This document shows positions 15,126-24,119 of a stretch of DNA of 29,151 bases, one piece after another. This stretch comes from CAZRAL01 sp964598005. GTDB taxonomy: Bacteria > Pseudomonadota > Gammaproteobacteria > Burkholderiales > Usitatibacteraceae. The stretch lies in NCBI GenBank assembly GCA_964598005.1, contig CAZRAL010000033.1, positions 1 to 29,151 on the forward strand. The letters run 5' to 3'. The notes beneath the pieces are model-generated. The model was not told where the DNA came from. It ran no database searches and worked only from the letters and a program-made list of their open reading frames with translations. The translations under genes and the position numbers were made by a program. Position 1 is the stretch's first letter. Every line of letters begins with the position of its first letter.

Positions 15126-17315
15126 TCAGCGCCGATGGACCTGCTCGACTCCCGGCACCTCGCTGATTGCGCGCAGCACGCGCTGTAAATGCTCCCCCTG
15201 ACGTACTTCCACCGTAAAGCGCATCGATGCCAGATTGGCGCGCGATTGGGTATTCACCGCAGTCACATTGATACGCTCATGCGCCAGTGCATCGGAGACA
15301 TCGCGCAGCAGACCTTGCCGGTCACCGGCCAGTACATCGATATCCACTGAAAACGGCACTTCGCCCGTATGGCCCCACTCGGCGGGCATCAAACGTTCGC
15401 GCTGATCGGGCGCAAGCCCCGTTATGTTGGGGCAATTGTGGCGATGCACCGTCACGCCGCGATTGCGGGTGACGAATCCGACAATGGTGTCGGGCGGAAC
15501 CGGTTTGCAGCACTTCGCCACCAGCGTGGCAATATTATTGACGCCCAGCACCAGTACGCCGGCGGACGATTTTCCGGTGCGCGCATCGGCGGCAACCGGT
15601 AGCACGGTTGTGTCAACCGGCAGGGCTTGTTGCGGGCTGTGCAGATCGCGCAGCGCCACCTCGATCTGGTGTGGCGTCATATCGCCGCGGCCGATTGCGG
15701 CAAGGAATTCGTCGACCTCGCGGTAGCCCATGGGCGTGGCGATTTTCTCCAGCGCCAGCGCGGTCGCGCCCGCCCGTTGCAATTCGCGCTCAAGTGTCTG
15801 CCGGCCGTGCGCCACATCCACTTCAAAATATTCCTGTTTGAACCAGGTGCGCACCTTGGCCATCGCCCGTGGGCTGTGCAAATAACCCAGTTGCGGGCTC
15901 AGCCAGTCGCGCGAAGGCCCGCCCTGCTTGGCGGCCAGTATTTCCACGTACTGGCCATTTTGCAATGCAGTATTCAGCGGCACAATGTTCCCGTCCACTT
16001 TCGCGCCACGGCAACGATGCCCCAGATCAGTATGCACGTGATAGGCAAAATCGACCGGGGTCGCGCCAGCGGGAAGATCGATTACCCGCCCCTGCGGCGT
16101 TAACACATAGACGGTATCGTTGAACAAGCCTTTTTTGACCTGCTCGCTGAACCCCCCGGCATCGGCCAGCTCCTCTCGCCATTCGAGCACCTGCCGCAGC
16201 CAGGCGATCCTGGCCTCGAATTTCCGGTCGGCTTTCACGCCTCCGGCTTCCTTATAGCGCCAGTGCGCCGCCACGCCGTGCTCGGAGGCTTGATGCATTT
16301 CATGGGTACGAATTTGCACCTCGAGCGTCTTGCCTTCCGGCCCCAGCACTGCGGTGTGAAGCGACCGGTAATCGTTTGCCTTGGGCTGCGCGATGTAATC
16401 GTCAAACTCGCCCGGCACCGGCTGCCATAGATCGTGCACCACGCCCAATACCGCATAGCAATCGCTGACGCGGTCGACCAATACCCGCACCGCGCGAATA
16501 TCGTAGAGCTTTTCAAAAGCTAGATGCTTGGCCTGCATCTTGCGGTGAATCGACCAGATGTGTTTGGGCCGCCCTGAAATCTGCGCATCGAGACCCAGTT
16601 TTTTCAATTCGCCCCGCAATACTGCAATCACACCGCGAATATATTCCTCGCGTTCGCCACGCTTGCCATCCAGCAGAGATGCAATACGTTTGTAAAGTTC
16701 GGGCTCCAGAAAGCGGAACGAAAGATCTTCCAGTTCCCACTTGATCTGGAAAACGCCCAGCCGGTTGGCCAGAGGCGCAAACAAATCGCGGGTTTGCATC
16801 GCCGCCGCCCGGCGCGCGGCATCGTCGGCCCGGGTCATCTCGCGCATGAATACGGTGCGTTCAGCCAGCTTGATCAGCACCACACGAACATCGTCGGCCA
16901 TGGCCAGCAACATTTTGCGCAGGGTTTCGATACCCGGTTGCTCCGCCGTCGCGGCGTGTTGCCTGTTCAGCATTTCGATCTGTCCGGCGCGCCGGATGCC
17001 ATGGATCAGTGCCATCACGCCGCTGCCGAAGGCTTTACCCGCCCATTCCTCATTCAATTCGGCGGCTGGGCTTCCTGTCGAGACCAGGGCCGCCGTAATG
17101 GTATCGGGATCGACCTCCAGTTCCAGCAAGACTTCTGCTATGGCAGAGGCCCGCAAAAGTACCTCGTCCTTCGCCGCGACCTGGGGCGCAGCGGCTATAA
17201 AATCCAGCGCGCGTTCCACCCGCAATCGCTCATTGCTATCGTACGTCGCAGCGATGCGACTGCGCAGTTGGCGCAATCCTTCGTCGGGAGAAATGGGGAC
17301 AGAGGTCACAAACAT
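15126..17315 (-). CDS. relA: RelA, monofunctional (p)ppGpp synthetase
   Basis: Makes (p)ppGpp from GTP/GDP and ATP when ribosomes hold uncharged tRNA. The 729-residue chain has an N-terminal HD-type domain that has lost its catalytic HD (ALVSTGSP at about 76-83) and whose KLAERTVFMREM replaces the active KLADR..NMR form, so no hydrolase activity is expected. The synthetase domain follows, with IWSIHRKMQ and EFDDYIAQPKANDYRSLHT. EFDD (303-306) is the ExDD signature of RelA, in contrast to RxKD of bifunctional Rel/SpoT. Then come TGS (about 400-460), the Cys-rich RIS/zinc-finger block AKCCKPVPPD...HRHNCPN, and a C-terminal ACT domain. SpoT must be encoded elsewhere. Its 3' end meets a transposase remnant; the protein end looks normal. 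Confidence 0.95.
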   Translation of the reverse strand: MFVTSVPISPDEGLRQLRSRIAATYDSNERLRVERALDFIAAAPQVAAKDEVLLRASAIAEVLLELEVDPDTITAALVSTGSPAAELNEEWAGKAFGSGVMALIHGIRRAGQIEMLNRQHAATAEQPGIETLRKMLLAMADDVRVVLIKLAERTVFMREMTRADDAARRAAAMQTRDLFAPLANRLGVFQIKWELEDLSFRFLEPELYKRIASLLDGKRGEREEYIRGVIAVLRGELKKLGLDAQISGRPKHIWSIHRKMQAKHLAFEKLYDIRAVRVLVDRVSDCYAVLGVVHDLWQPVPGEFDDYIAQPKANDYRSLHTAVLGPEGKTLEVQIRTHEMHQASEHGVAAHWRYKEAGGVKADRKFEARIAWLRQVLEWREELADAGGFSEQVKKGLFNDTVYVLTPQGRVIDLPAGATPVDFAYHVHTDLGHRCRGAKVDGNIVPLNTALQNGQYVEILAAKQGGPSRDWLSPQLGYLHSPRAMAKVRTWFKQEYFEVDVAHGRQTLERELQRAGATALALEKIATPMGYREVDEFLAAIGRGDMTPHQIEVALRDLHSPQQALPVDTTVLPVAADARTGKSSAGVLVLGVNNIATLVAKCCKPVPPDTIVGFVTRNRGVTVHRHNCPNITGLAPDQRERLMPAEWGHTGEVPFSVDIDVLAGDRQGLLRDVSDALAHERINVTAVNTQSRANLASMRFTVEVRQGEHLQRVLRAISEVPGVEQVHRR

Positions 17316-17418
17316 GATTAAGGCGCCATTGTGCCACTACCCAGACAGGCAAAAAAATCAGCTTTGGCTTACGCCCGATAAGTTTTCTGATTTTTCTGGA
17401 GTATGAGACACTACGTCG

Positions 17419-18486
17419 ATGGACAAACGCGACGGACGCCAGGTGTTATTTGAATCCTGGTATGAAGAACAGCAATCTGCCTACCTCTATGACCGGCTCG
17501 CCGATGCCGAGCGCGGGTCCCGCTACGAAAACCTCTTTCGTGAACTGGCCCGCGCCGCGCGCCAACAGGCAGCGTGGTGGGAAAAACGTCTGGTCGAAAC
17601 CAGCGCTCCGGTTCCCTCGCCTTACCAGCCCGATATGCGCTCGCGCATCGTTGCCCGCCTTATCGCCTGGTGCGGCGCACGGCGCATCAAGCCGGTGCTG
17701 GCGGCCATGAAAGTACGCGGCCTTTCTGTCTACTCCACTCATCCACAGCCTACCCCAAGCGGCCATACGCTACCCACCACGGCGTACCAGCAGGAGTCGG
17801 GACATCGCGGCCTGGCGGGCGGCGGCAATCTGCGCGCCGCAGTTTTCGGGGTAAACGATGGCCTGCTTTCGAATGCCAGCCTGATACTCGGCGTGGCGGG
17901 CGCCGCGACGGATACGCGCACTATTCTGTTGACCGGTATTGCGGGCCTCGCAGCCGGTGCGTTTTCCATGGCGGCGGGCGAATATGTGTCCGTGCGTTCG
18001 CAGCGTGAGCTGTTCGAACGGCAGATTGGTCTGGAGCGTAGTGAGTTAGCGGAGTATCCTGAAGAAGAAGCCGAAGAACTTGCGCTTATCTATATCGCAC
18101 GCGGCATTCCGCAGGAGGATGCACATCGGCTGGCCACACAACTGATAAGTGATCCCGAACACGCGCTCAACACATTGGCACGCGAAGAATTGGGGCTGAA
18201 TCCCGGTGAACTCGGTTCGCCATGGGGCGCGGCTTTCTCGTCGTTCGCTGCCTTTGCCACCGGCGGTGTTATTCCACTGGTTCCCTATCTATTTTTGGCA
18301 GGCCCAGACGCACTGGCGATTTCGGTAAGTGCGACTGCTGTCTCATTGTTCGGGATCGGCGCATCGCTCTCATTATTTACTGGTCGCAGCGCATGGGCGA
18401 GCGGGTTCAGAATGCTGGGCATTGGGGCACTGGCAGGCGCCACCACATTTGCTATTGGCCACCTTTTCGGGGTAAGCACGGGTTAA
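17419..18486 (+). CDS. VIT1/CCC1-family membrane protein with a degenerate ferritin-like N-terminal domain
   Basis: A 355-residue protein related to the Er-VIT1/MbfA group, which export or store iron or manganese. Residues 1-130 form a helical rubrerythrin-like domain. Its first helix (WYEEQQSAYLYDRLADAE) keeps Glu16/17 and a Tyr. The second (LFRELARAARQQAAWWEK) lacks the ExxH that binds the second half of a di-iron centre, so iron oxidation there is doubtful. Residues 137-355 hold the VIT part: AVFGVNDGLLSNASLILGV, GAFSMAAGEYVSVRSQ, then the cytosolic Glu-rich segment with ERSELAEYPEEEAEEL, and three more hydrophobic helices. A GGAG lies too far (about 16 bases) from the ATG to be a good ribosome site. 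Divergent from relA. Metal specificity cannot be told from sequence. Confidence 0.85.
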   Translation: MDKRDGRQVLFESWYEEQQSAYLYDRLADAERGSRYENLFRELARAARQQAAWWEKRLVETSAPVPSPYQPDMRSRIVARLIAWCGARRIKPVLAAMKVRGLSVYSTHPQPTPSGHTLPTTAYQQESGHRGLAGGGNLRAAVFGVNDGLLSNASLILGVAGAATDTRTILLTGIAGLAAGAFSMAAGEYVSVRSQRELFERQIGLERSELAEYPEEEAEELALIYIARGIPQEDAHRLATQLISDPEHALNTLAREELGLNPGELGSPWGAAFSSFAAFATGGVIPLVPYLFLAGPDALAISVSATAVSLFGIGASLSLFTGRSAWASGFRMLGIGALAGATTFAIGHLFGVSTG

Positions 18487-18546
18487 GAGTAACATCGACA
18501 GAAGACATGCCTTGCCTGGTGCTGGTACTGCAGTAATTCGGCAGCC

Positions 18547-18945
18547 TCAACATTGCTCCCATGGCAGCCTATCGAAACGCCAGCCATTGAGATTACCGCG
18601 CTGGTGTTGTTCGTCCAGATCGCCTTCAAATCCGTGCAATACGTTGTAGATTTTGGTGAATCCCGCTGCTTCCAATGCCAATCCCGCATCCACGCTGCGG
18701 CTGCCGCTGCGGCAGATCACAACCACCGGGCGGTGGATCGAATGGCCCACGGTTTTTTTCACTTGACTCACAAATTGTGGATTGATTTCCCAATCCGGAC
18801 CGTCGTTCCAGGCAATGCGTATGGTCCCGACCGGGTGGCCCACAAACAGGAATTCCATTTCACTTCGGCAATCGATGAATACAGCCGCGGGATCGTTTTC
18901 AAGAAAATCGTAAGCCTGCTTGGGATTCAGATGTTCCATATTCAT
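18547..18945 (-). CDS. Single-domain rhodanese-like protein
   Basis: A 132-residue cytoplasmic protein covering one rhodanese domain. VFIDCRSEMEFLFVGHPVG near the N-terminus and VVVICRSGSRSVDAGLALE with active-site Cys78 are typical; the loop CRSGSRS is six residues, as expected for sulfurtransferases rather than Cdc25-like phosphatases. The segment between them has the AWNDGPDWEINPQF insertion found in a proteobacterial subgroup often near sulfur-oxidation or thiol genes. An internal ATG at residue 3 is an equally possible start. It is convergent with the VIT-like gene and divergent from the M20 gene. Sulfur donor and acceptor are unknown. Confidence 0.88.
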   Translation of the reverse strand: MNMEHLNPKQAYDFLENDPAAVFIDCRSEMEFLFVGHPVGTIRIAWNDGPDWEINPQFVSQVKKTVGHSIHRPVVVICRSGSRSVDAGLALEAAGFTKIYNVLHGFEGDLDEQHQRGNLNGWRFDRLPWEQC

Positions 18946-19027
18946 TCCAATCTAATCGGACATTTGTTTTACAACGCACTAAATCATTATAGCCTTGACC
19001 TATTGACCAGTCGTATGCAGGCTTCAT

Positions 19028-19035
19028 GCGATAAT
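19028..19035 (+). promoter_or_regulatory. Candidate extended -10 promoter of the M20/DUF885 gene block
   Basis: TGCGATAAT at 19027-19035 fits an extended -10 element (TGn followed by a close match to TATAAT), about 30 bases before the chosen start at 19065. TTGACC occurs twice upstream (18995 and 19003), but the spacing of 21 or more bases to the -10 is too long for a good -35. Only a suggestion. Confidence 0.3.
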
Positions 19036-19064
19036 TTGTTGTTGTTATGCAAAGAGGAATGACC

Positions 19065-20330
19065 ATGAATGCGCCGGAATCGATTTTTCCCCACGACACG
19101 CTTATTGCAACACAGGCTGATCGTCTTGAACAAAAAGTATTGGCGTGGCGGCGCGATATTCATGCCCATCCCGAACTGGGCAACCGTGAATTCCGCACCG
19201 GGAAACTGGTGGCCGAACATCTGCGCGCATTGGGTTTTGACGACGTTCGCGAGCAGGTCGCCCATACCGGTGTGGTCGGCGTGCTGAAAGGGAAAAAGCC
19301 GGGACCTTGCGTGGCATTGCGTGCGGATATGGATGGTTTGCCCGTTACCGAAGAAACCGCCGTGCCGTTCAAGAGTACGGTGCGCACCACCTGGAACGGG
19401 GCAGAATGTGGAGTGATGCATGCTTGCGGCCACGATACGCACGTGGCGATTTTAATGGGCGTCGCAGAATTGCTGGCTGGCATGCGCGACAAGATTGCGG
19501 GTACGGTGAAATTCATTTTTCAACCTGCCGAGGAAATGCCGCCTATCGGTGAAGAGGGTGGTGCAAAGCTGATGATTGAGCAGGGATGCATGGAAGATCC
19601 GAAAGTCGAAGCGATTTTTGGCTTGCACATCACCTCCAAATTACATGCCAATGTAATCGGCTACCGTGCTGGACCGTTGATGGCCAGCGCGGACCAGTTT
19701 CGCATTTTTGTGCGCGGCAATCAGACGCATGGCGCGCAGCCGTGGTCGGGAGTCGACCCGATCGTGGTCGGTTCGCAGATCGTGCTGGGTCTGCAAACCA
19801 TCGTCTCGCGCAAAATGAATTTAACCGAAGAACCTTCGGTGGTCACCGTCGGCAGCTTTCAGGCTGGCAACCGCTCCAACATCATTCCAGACGAAGCAAA
19901 GATGGAGGGCACGATCCGCACCTTCGATGAAAAGCATCGCGCCGAAATTCATACTTTCGTTGAAAAAATTACCTCCTTGATCGCCGAAGCGGGCGGCGCC
20001 AAAGCGCAGGTGCACATCGCGCACGGGTATCCCGTAACCTCCAACGATGTCACTCTGACCGAATGGTCGGTGCCCGTTTTAAAACGGATGGCCGGGGAAG
20101 GCAATGTGGGGGTTTGTCCCAAGACTTGCGGCGCAGAAGATTTCTCCTACTACCAGCACAAGGTACCGGGCTTCTTCTTTTTCATCGGCTGCACGCCCCG
20201 CGATCAGGATTGCAAGTACGCCCCCTCGAACCATAGCCCGCGTTTTTATGTCGACGAGAGCGGTTTGAAAGTGGGGGTAAAAGCATTGAGCGCGCTCGCG
20301 CTCAACTGGCTGGCTGCTCACTCTCAATAG
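19065..20330 (+). CDS. M20-family metal-dependent amidohydrolase (hippurate hydrolase / N-acyl-amino-acid amidohydrolase type)
   Basis: A cytoplasmic dimetal hydrolase that removes acyl groups from N-acylated amino acids or related amides. With the ATG at 19065 it has 421 residues. That start has AGAGGA six bases ahead, whereas the in-frame ATGs at 19047 and 19059 sit on or before that ribosome site. Family blocks: DIHAHPELGNREFRT, ALRADMDGLPV, MHACGHDTHVA with metal ligands Cys121 and His123, FIFQPAEE with Glu156/157, FGLHIT, and the dimerisation/lid region up to GAEDFSYYQHKVPGFFFFIG. HACGHDTH and HPEL place it with the HipO/AmaA/IAA-hydrolase group. Exact substrate unknown. A DUF885 gene follows after 16 bases, probably in the same transcript. 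Confidence 0.9.
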   Translation: MNAPESIFPHDTLIATQADRLEQKVLAWRRDIHAHPELGNREFRTGKLVAEHLRALGFDDVREQVAHTGVVGVLKGKKPGPCVALRADMDGLPVTEETAVPFKSTVRTTWNGAECGVMHACGHDTHVAILMGVAELLAGMRDKIAGTVKFIFQPAEEMPPIGEEGGAKLMIEQGCMEDPKVEAIFGLHITSKLHANVIGYRAGPLMASADQFRIFVRGNQTHGAQPWSGVDPIVVGSQIVLGLQTIVSRKMNLTEEPSVVTVGSFQAGNRSNIIPDEAKMEGTIRTFDEKHRAEIHTFVEKITSLIAEAGGAKAQVHIAHGYPVTSNDVTLTEWSVPVLKRMAGEGNVGVCPKTCGAEDFSYYQHKVPGFFFFIGCTPRDQDCKYAPSNHSPRFYVDESGLKVGVKALSALALNWLAAHSQ

Positions 20331-20346
20331 AAGAAACGGAGAAATC

Positions 20347-22164
20347 ATGGTTATTCGTACGCGACACCTTGCATGGCGCGCAGTATTGGTATGGATTCTG
20401 GTTTCAACTTGCACATGGGCACAATCTACCGTATCCCCCTCTCGTCCGATCGAAGCAAATATCAAACTTGCTGCGCTGGCCGATCGCTATTTCGAGCAAT
20501 GGCAAGCGTTGTATCCTTTGGAGGCGCTGGAGGCTACAGGTGATGTGCGCTTTGAAGATAAGCTGGAAATTACGATTGCGCCTGCACATCGCGCAAAAAT
20601 CGCTGCGTTGTACCGTGACGTACTTAGACAACTGGCGACTATTCCGGAACACCAACTGGCCGATGCCGACCGTCTAACCTATATGGTATTAAAAAACGAA
20701 GTATCGATGCGTCTGGCTTATCTTGATTACCCGGACTATTTAGTGCCTATCGATCAATACGGCGGTGTACCGGTCAAGGTAGCGCAATACGGCAGCGGCC
20801 AGGATGCACAGCCCCTCAAAACCGTCACGCACTATGAGAATTATCTGACGCGTTTGAATAGATTGCCGGCCTGGACTGAGCAAGCCATTGCCAATATGCA
20901 CGAAGGCATCAAGCGCGGCATTACCCAACCCAAACCGCTGATCGAGCGCGGATTACCGGCGATTGCCGCTCTGACCGAAAAGGAAATCGATAAAAACGTG
21001 TTTTACCGGGCCATTAAAAATATGCCCGCGACTTTTGCGCAGGAAGATCGGGACCGCCTTGCTGCAGCCTATCGAACCAGCATCGAAACCAGGCTATTGC
21101 CCGCGATGACGAGGCTATATGATTTTCTCAAAACCGAATATTTGCCTGCCTGTCGATCGACGGCCGGGATAGGGGCGTTGCCAAATGGCAGAAAAATCTA
21201 CGCACTCGCCGTGCGCAATTACACCACGGCCAGCCTGACACCGGAAGCCATTCACAATATTGGCCTGAAAGAAGTCGCGCGTATTCGTAACGAGATGGAA
21301 AAAGTAAAAGCGGCCTATCAATTCGAAGGTAATCTCAACGATTTCATGAAATGGCATAACGAGCTGCCGGCTAACCGTCCGTTCAAAACCGAGCAGGAGA
21401 TTCTGGATGCCTATCGCATGCTGAATGAAAAAATCATGCCACAACTACCTACGTTATTTGGTCGCTCGCCCAAGGCGCCGCTGGATATCCGGCCCGAGCC
21501 CGAGCTGACTAGGGCCACTGCATCGCCGCATTATTCGGCCCCAGCGGCCGATGGCTCGCGGCCGGGGATTTTCTGGGCAATCATCAATGATCCGGCGCAA
21601 TATCGTACGACCGGTATGACCGCATTGTTTATTCATGAAGGTCAGCCAGGCCATCATTTTCACATTGCATTACAGGCCGAGTTGCCGCTGCCGAAGTTTC
21701 GCAAATATGGCTGGAGCGATGCCTATGGAGAAGGCTGGGCACTTTATGCCGAAAGCCTTGGCAACGAAATGGGGGTTTATAACGATCCCAATGCCTACAT
21801 GGGCCGCCTGTATTTGGAGCTGCATCGTGCCATCCGTTTGGTTACTGATACCGGATTGCACGCAAAAGACTGGACGCGTGAGCAGACTATGCAATACATG
21901 ATGGAAACCGAAGGCGCCAACGAATCCGCCGCGCGCCGCGCCACCGAGCGTTACATGGCCTGGCCGGGCCAGGCTCTTGCCTATAAGATCGGTGAACTGA
22001 AAATTATCGAATTACGTGAGCGCGCACGCAAAAAACTCGGCGAGCGTTTTAGCATCAGGGATTATCACGATGAAGTTTTAAAAAACGGCGCTCTACCTCT
22101 AAATTTGCTGGAAGCACGCATCGACGCCTGGATTTCCCGGCAATTGGCGGTTGGAGTAAAATAA
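20347..22164 (+). CDS. Secreted DUF885 putative metallopeptidase, copy 1
   Basis: A 605-residue protein with a signal peptide: basic start (MVIRTRHLAWR), hydrophobic core (AVLVWILVS), cleavage probably after TWAQ or nearby. The mature part is the DUF885 domain. It holds the motif HEGQPGHH at residues 430-437, a variant zinc-site pattern, then YGEGWALYAE about 30 residues later, and ERYMAWPGQALAYKIG near the end. DUF885 proteins are thought to be metallopeptidases acting in the periplasm, but few are characterised. CGGAGA stands 5 bases before the ATG. It follows the amidohydrolase gene closely and precedes a clear paralogue; the two proteins share long identical stretches (for example TDGLH-type blocks and RPEPELTR), which points to gene duplication. 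Confidence 0.88.
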   Translation: MVIRTRHLAWRAVLVWILVSTCTWAQSTVSPSRPIEANIKLAALADRYFEQWQALYPLEALEATGDVRFEDKLEITIAPAHRAKIAALYRDVLRQLATIPEHQLADADRLTYMVLKNEVSMRLAYLDYPDYLVPIDQYGGVPVKVAQYGSGQDAQPLKTVTHYENYLTRLNRLPAWTEQAIANMHEGIKRGITQPKPLIERGLPAIAALTEKEIDKNVFYRAIKNMPATFAQEDRDRLAAAYRTSIETRLLPAMTRLYDFLKTEYLPACRSTAGIGALPNGRKIYALAVRNYTTASLTPEAIHNIGLKEVARIRNEMEKVKAAYQFEGNLNDFMKWHNELPANRPFKTEQEILDAYRMLNEKIMPQLPTLFGRSPKAPLDIRPEPELTRATASPHYSAPAADGSRPGIFWAIINDPAQYRTTGMTALFIHEGQPGHHFHIALQAELPLPKFRKYGWSDAYGEGWALYAESLGNEMGVYNDPNAYMGRLYLELHRAIRLVTDTGLHAKDWTREQTMQYMMETEGANESAARRATERYMAWPGQALAYKIGELKIIELRERARKKLGERFSIRDYHDEVLKNGALPLNLLEARIDAWISRQLAVGVK

Positions 22165-22261
22165 ACAGGCGCTGATTTGAGTTTCAGCTTGCGGGCGCTG
22201 GATTGATTAGGCAGTTTTAACAACCCTAAATTCCGCTAAAGCGAAGTAAACTTTTAACAAG

Positions 22262-22308
22262 CCTGTCCGCGCCTATGTGCTTTTACATAACGAGCGGGCA
22301 GGTTTTTT
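22262..22308 (+). terminator. Intrinsic terminator between the two DUF885 genes
   Basis: CCTGTCCGC (22262-22270) pairs with GCGGGCAGG (22294-22302), with one U-G pair in RNA. An inner stem TATGT/ACATA closes the loop, and six T residues follow (22303-22308). This is a strong rho-independent terminator. It should end the M20-DUF885 transcript, so the second DUF885 gene needs either read-through or a promoter in the few bases after it. The rest of the 160-base gap shows nothing. Confidence 0.8.
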
Positions 22309-22324
22309 ACTTTTGGAGGCGGCA

Positions 22325-24103
22325 ATGCCTATCGTGAATATTGCAATACGCACACTGATTTTATTCCTCGTTTTTTGCAGTGCTGCGGCTTCGGCCAAGC
22401 CAGACGATTCCGTACGCCTGGCTGGTATTGCCGAGCGTTACTTCACCGAAAACCTGGATCTCAACCCGCTGGAAGGCACGCAGATTACCGGCGACGCGAA
22501 ATATGAGGACAAACTCGAAATTTCGATTTCGCCCATGTATCGCGCCAAAAACAAGGCGCTGATGCAACGCGTGCAACGCGAGCTTGCGGCACTCGATGTC
22601 AAAGCCCTATCACCGGTTGATCGCCTGACCTACGACCTGCTCAAGGAAAAAATGCGCGATGGCCTGGAGGGCGAAAAATACCCGCACCACCTCGTGCCGC
22701 TCGATCAGTACGGTGGTCTGCCAGTTTATGTTGCACAGTTCGGTAGCGGTCAACAAATCCAGCCATTAAAAACAGTGGCCAACTACCGGAATTATCTAAA
22801 GCGACTGGAAAAACTGCCGTTGTGGGTCGATCAGGCCATCGTTAATATGCGCCTGGGGGTCAAGCAAGGCGTTGTGCCTCCCAAGGCGTTGATTATGCGC
22901 TCGCTGAGTACGCTAAAAGCCCTGACCGAAACCGATGTTGAAAAAAGCCCTTTTTATGCGGCCATCAAAATTATGCCCGCAGAATTTTCAATTGCTGAAC
23001 GGGCCAGCCTGACTCAGGCATATCGCACCGTGATCGAGAAAAAACTACAGCCGTCTTTGGCACGTTTTTACACCTTTGTCGAAAAGGAATACATGCCGAA
23101 GTGTAACGACACCGCTGGCATCGACACCGTTCCTGGCGGCCAAGACTGGTATGCCTACCTGGTGCGTCATCACACCACCACTAATATGACCCCCGAGCAA
23201 ATCCACCAGCTTGGCTTGAAGGAAGTGGCACGTATCCGCAGTGAAATGGAAAAAATACGGGCGCACTATAAATTTGAGGGCACCCTCACTGATTTTTTGA
23301 AATGGGCCGACACCAATCCGCAATTCAAACCCTTCAAAACCGAAAAAGAAGTGCTGGATGCCTACGCCGAGTTGAACAAAAAAATTCTGCTCAAGCTGCC
23401 CGATCTGTTCGGGCGCGCCCCCAAAGCCCCATTGGAAATTCGCCCCGAACCCGAATTGACGCGCTCAACGGCATCCGATCATTATTCAAACCCCGCCACC
23501 GACGGCTCGCGCCCCGGTGTTTTTTACGCGGTAATCGAAGATCCAGCCAAATACTCGGCCACCGGGATGACCACCCTCTTTCTGCACGAGGGCCAGCCAG
23601 GCCACCACTATCACATCGCCATTCAGCAGGAGCTGCCATTGCCGAAATTCCGCCAGCACGGCTGGTTCACAGCCTATGGTGAAGGCTGGGCGTTGTACGC
23701 CGAAACGCTGGGACGGGAAATGGGCCTGTACGACGATCCCAATGCCTACCTCGGGCATTTGAACGACGAGCTGCTGCGCGCGGTGCGGCTGGTGACCGAT
23801 ACCGGCCTGCACAGCAAGGGCTGGACGCGCGAACAAAGTATCCAGTACATGATCGATACGCAAGGCTATTCCGAAAACGAGGCACGGCGTGCTACGGAGC
23901 GTTACATGGCGTGGCCCGCGCAGGCGCTGGCGTACAAGATCGGTTCGTTGAAAATTCAGGGACTGCGTCAACGTGCCAAAGAAAAACTGGGCGATAAATT
24001 TTCGTTGAAGGCTTATCACGATCTGGTGCTCTCTGATGGCGCGTTGCCGCTGACGATTCTGCAAGCCAAGGTCGATAGCTGGATTGCCGCGCAAAGTAAA
24101 TAA
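22325..24103 (+). CDS. Secreted DUF885 putative metallopeptidase, copy 2
   Basis: A paralogue of the preceding gene. From the ATG at 22325, with GGAGGCGGCA directly ahead, it has 592 residues; a longer frame from a GTG at 22277 would begin inside the terminator hairpin and is rejected. The signal peptide is MPIVNIAIRTLILFLVFCSA, likely cut after ASA. HEGQPGHH lies at 421-428, YGEGWALYAE follows, and RPEPELTRSTASDHYSNP, TDTGLHSKGWTREQSIQYM and ERYMAWPAQALAYKIG match copy 1 closely. Both putative active sites are intact, so this is a working pair, not a gene and a relic. Different substrates or conditions are likely, as the terminator separates their transcription. Peptide breakdown in the periplasm is a reasonable guess. 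Confidence 0.88.
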   Translation: MPIVNIAIRTLILFLVFCSAAASAKPDDSVRLAGIAERYFTENLDLNPLEGTQITGDAKYEDKLEISISPMYRAKNKALMQRVQRELAALDVKALSPVDRLTYDLLKEKMRDGLEGEKYPHHLVPLDQYGGLPVYVAQFGSGQQIQPLKTVANYRNYLKRLEKLPLWVDQAIVNMRLGVKQGVVPPKALIMRSLSTLKALTETDVEKSPFYAAIKIMPAEFSIAERASLTQAYRTVIEKKLQPSLARFYTFVEKEYMPKCNDTAGIDTVPGGQDWYAYLVRHHTTTNMTPEQIHQLGLKEVARIRSEMEKIRAHYKFEGTLTDFLKWADTNPQFKPFKTEKEVLDAYAELNKKILLKLPDLFGRAPKAPLEIRPEPELTRSTASDHYSNPATDGSRPGVFYAVIEDPAKYSATGMTTLFLHEGQPGHHYHIAIQQELPLPKFRQHGWFTAYGEGWALYAETLGREMGLYDDPNAYLGHLNDELLRAVRLVTDTGLHSKGWTREQSIQYMIDTQGYSENEARRATERYMAWPAQALAYKIGSLKIQGLRQRAKEKLGDKFSLKAYHDLVLSDGALPLTILQAKVDSWIAAQSK

Positions 24104-24119
24104 TTGCGCTAATCACTCC

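Noticed and set aside
22277..22324. A GTG start adding 16 residues to the second DUF885 protein
   Set aside because: It falls in the loop of the intrinsic terminator and would put residues in front of a normal signal peptide. The ATG at 22325 has a good ribosome site.
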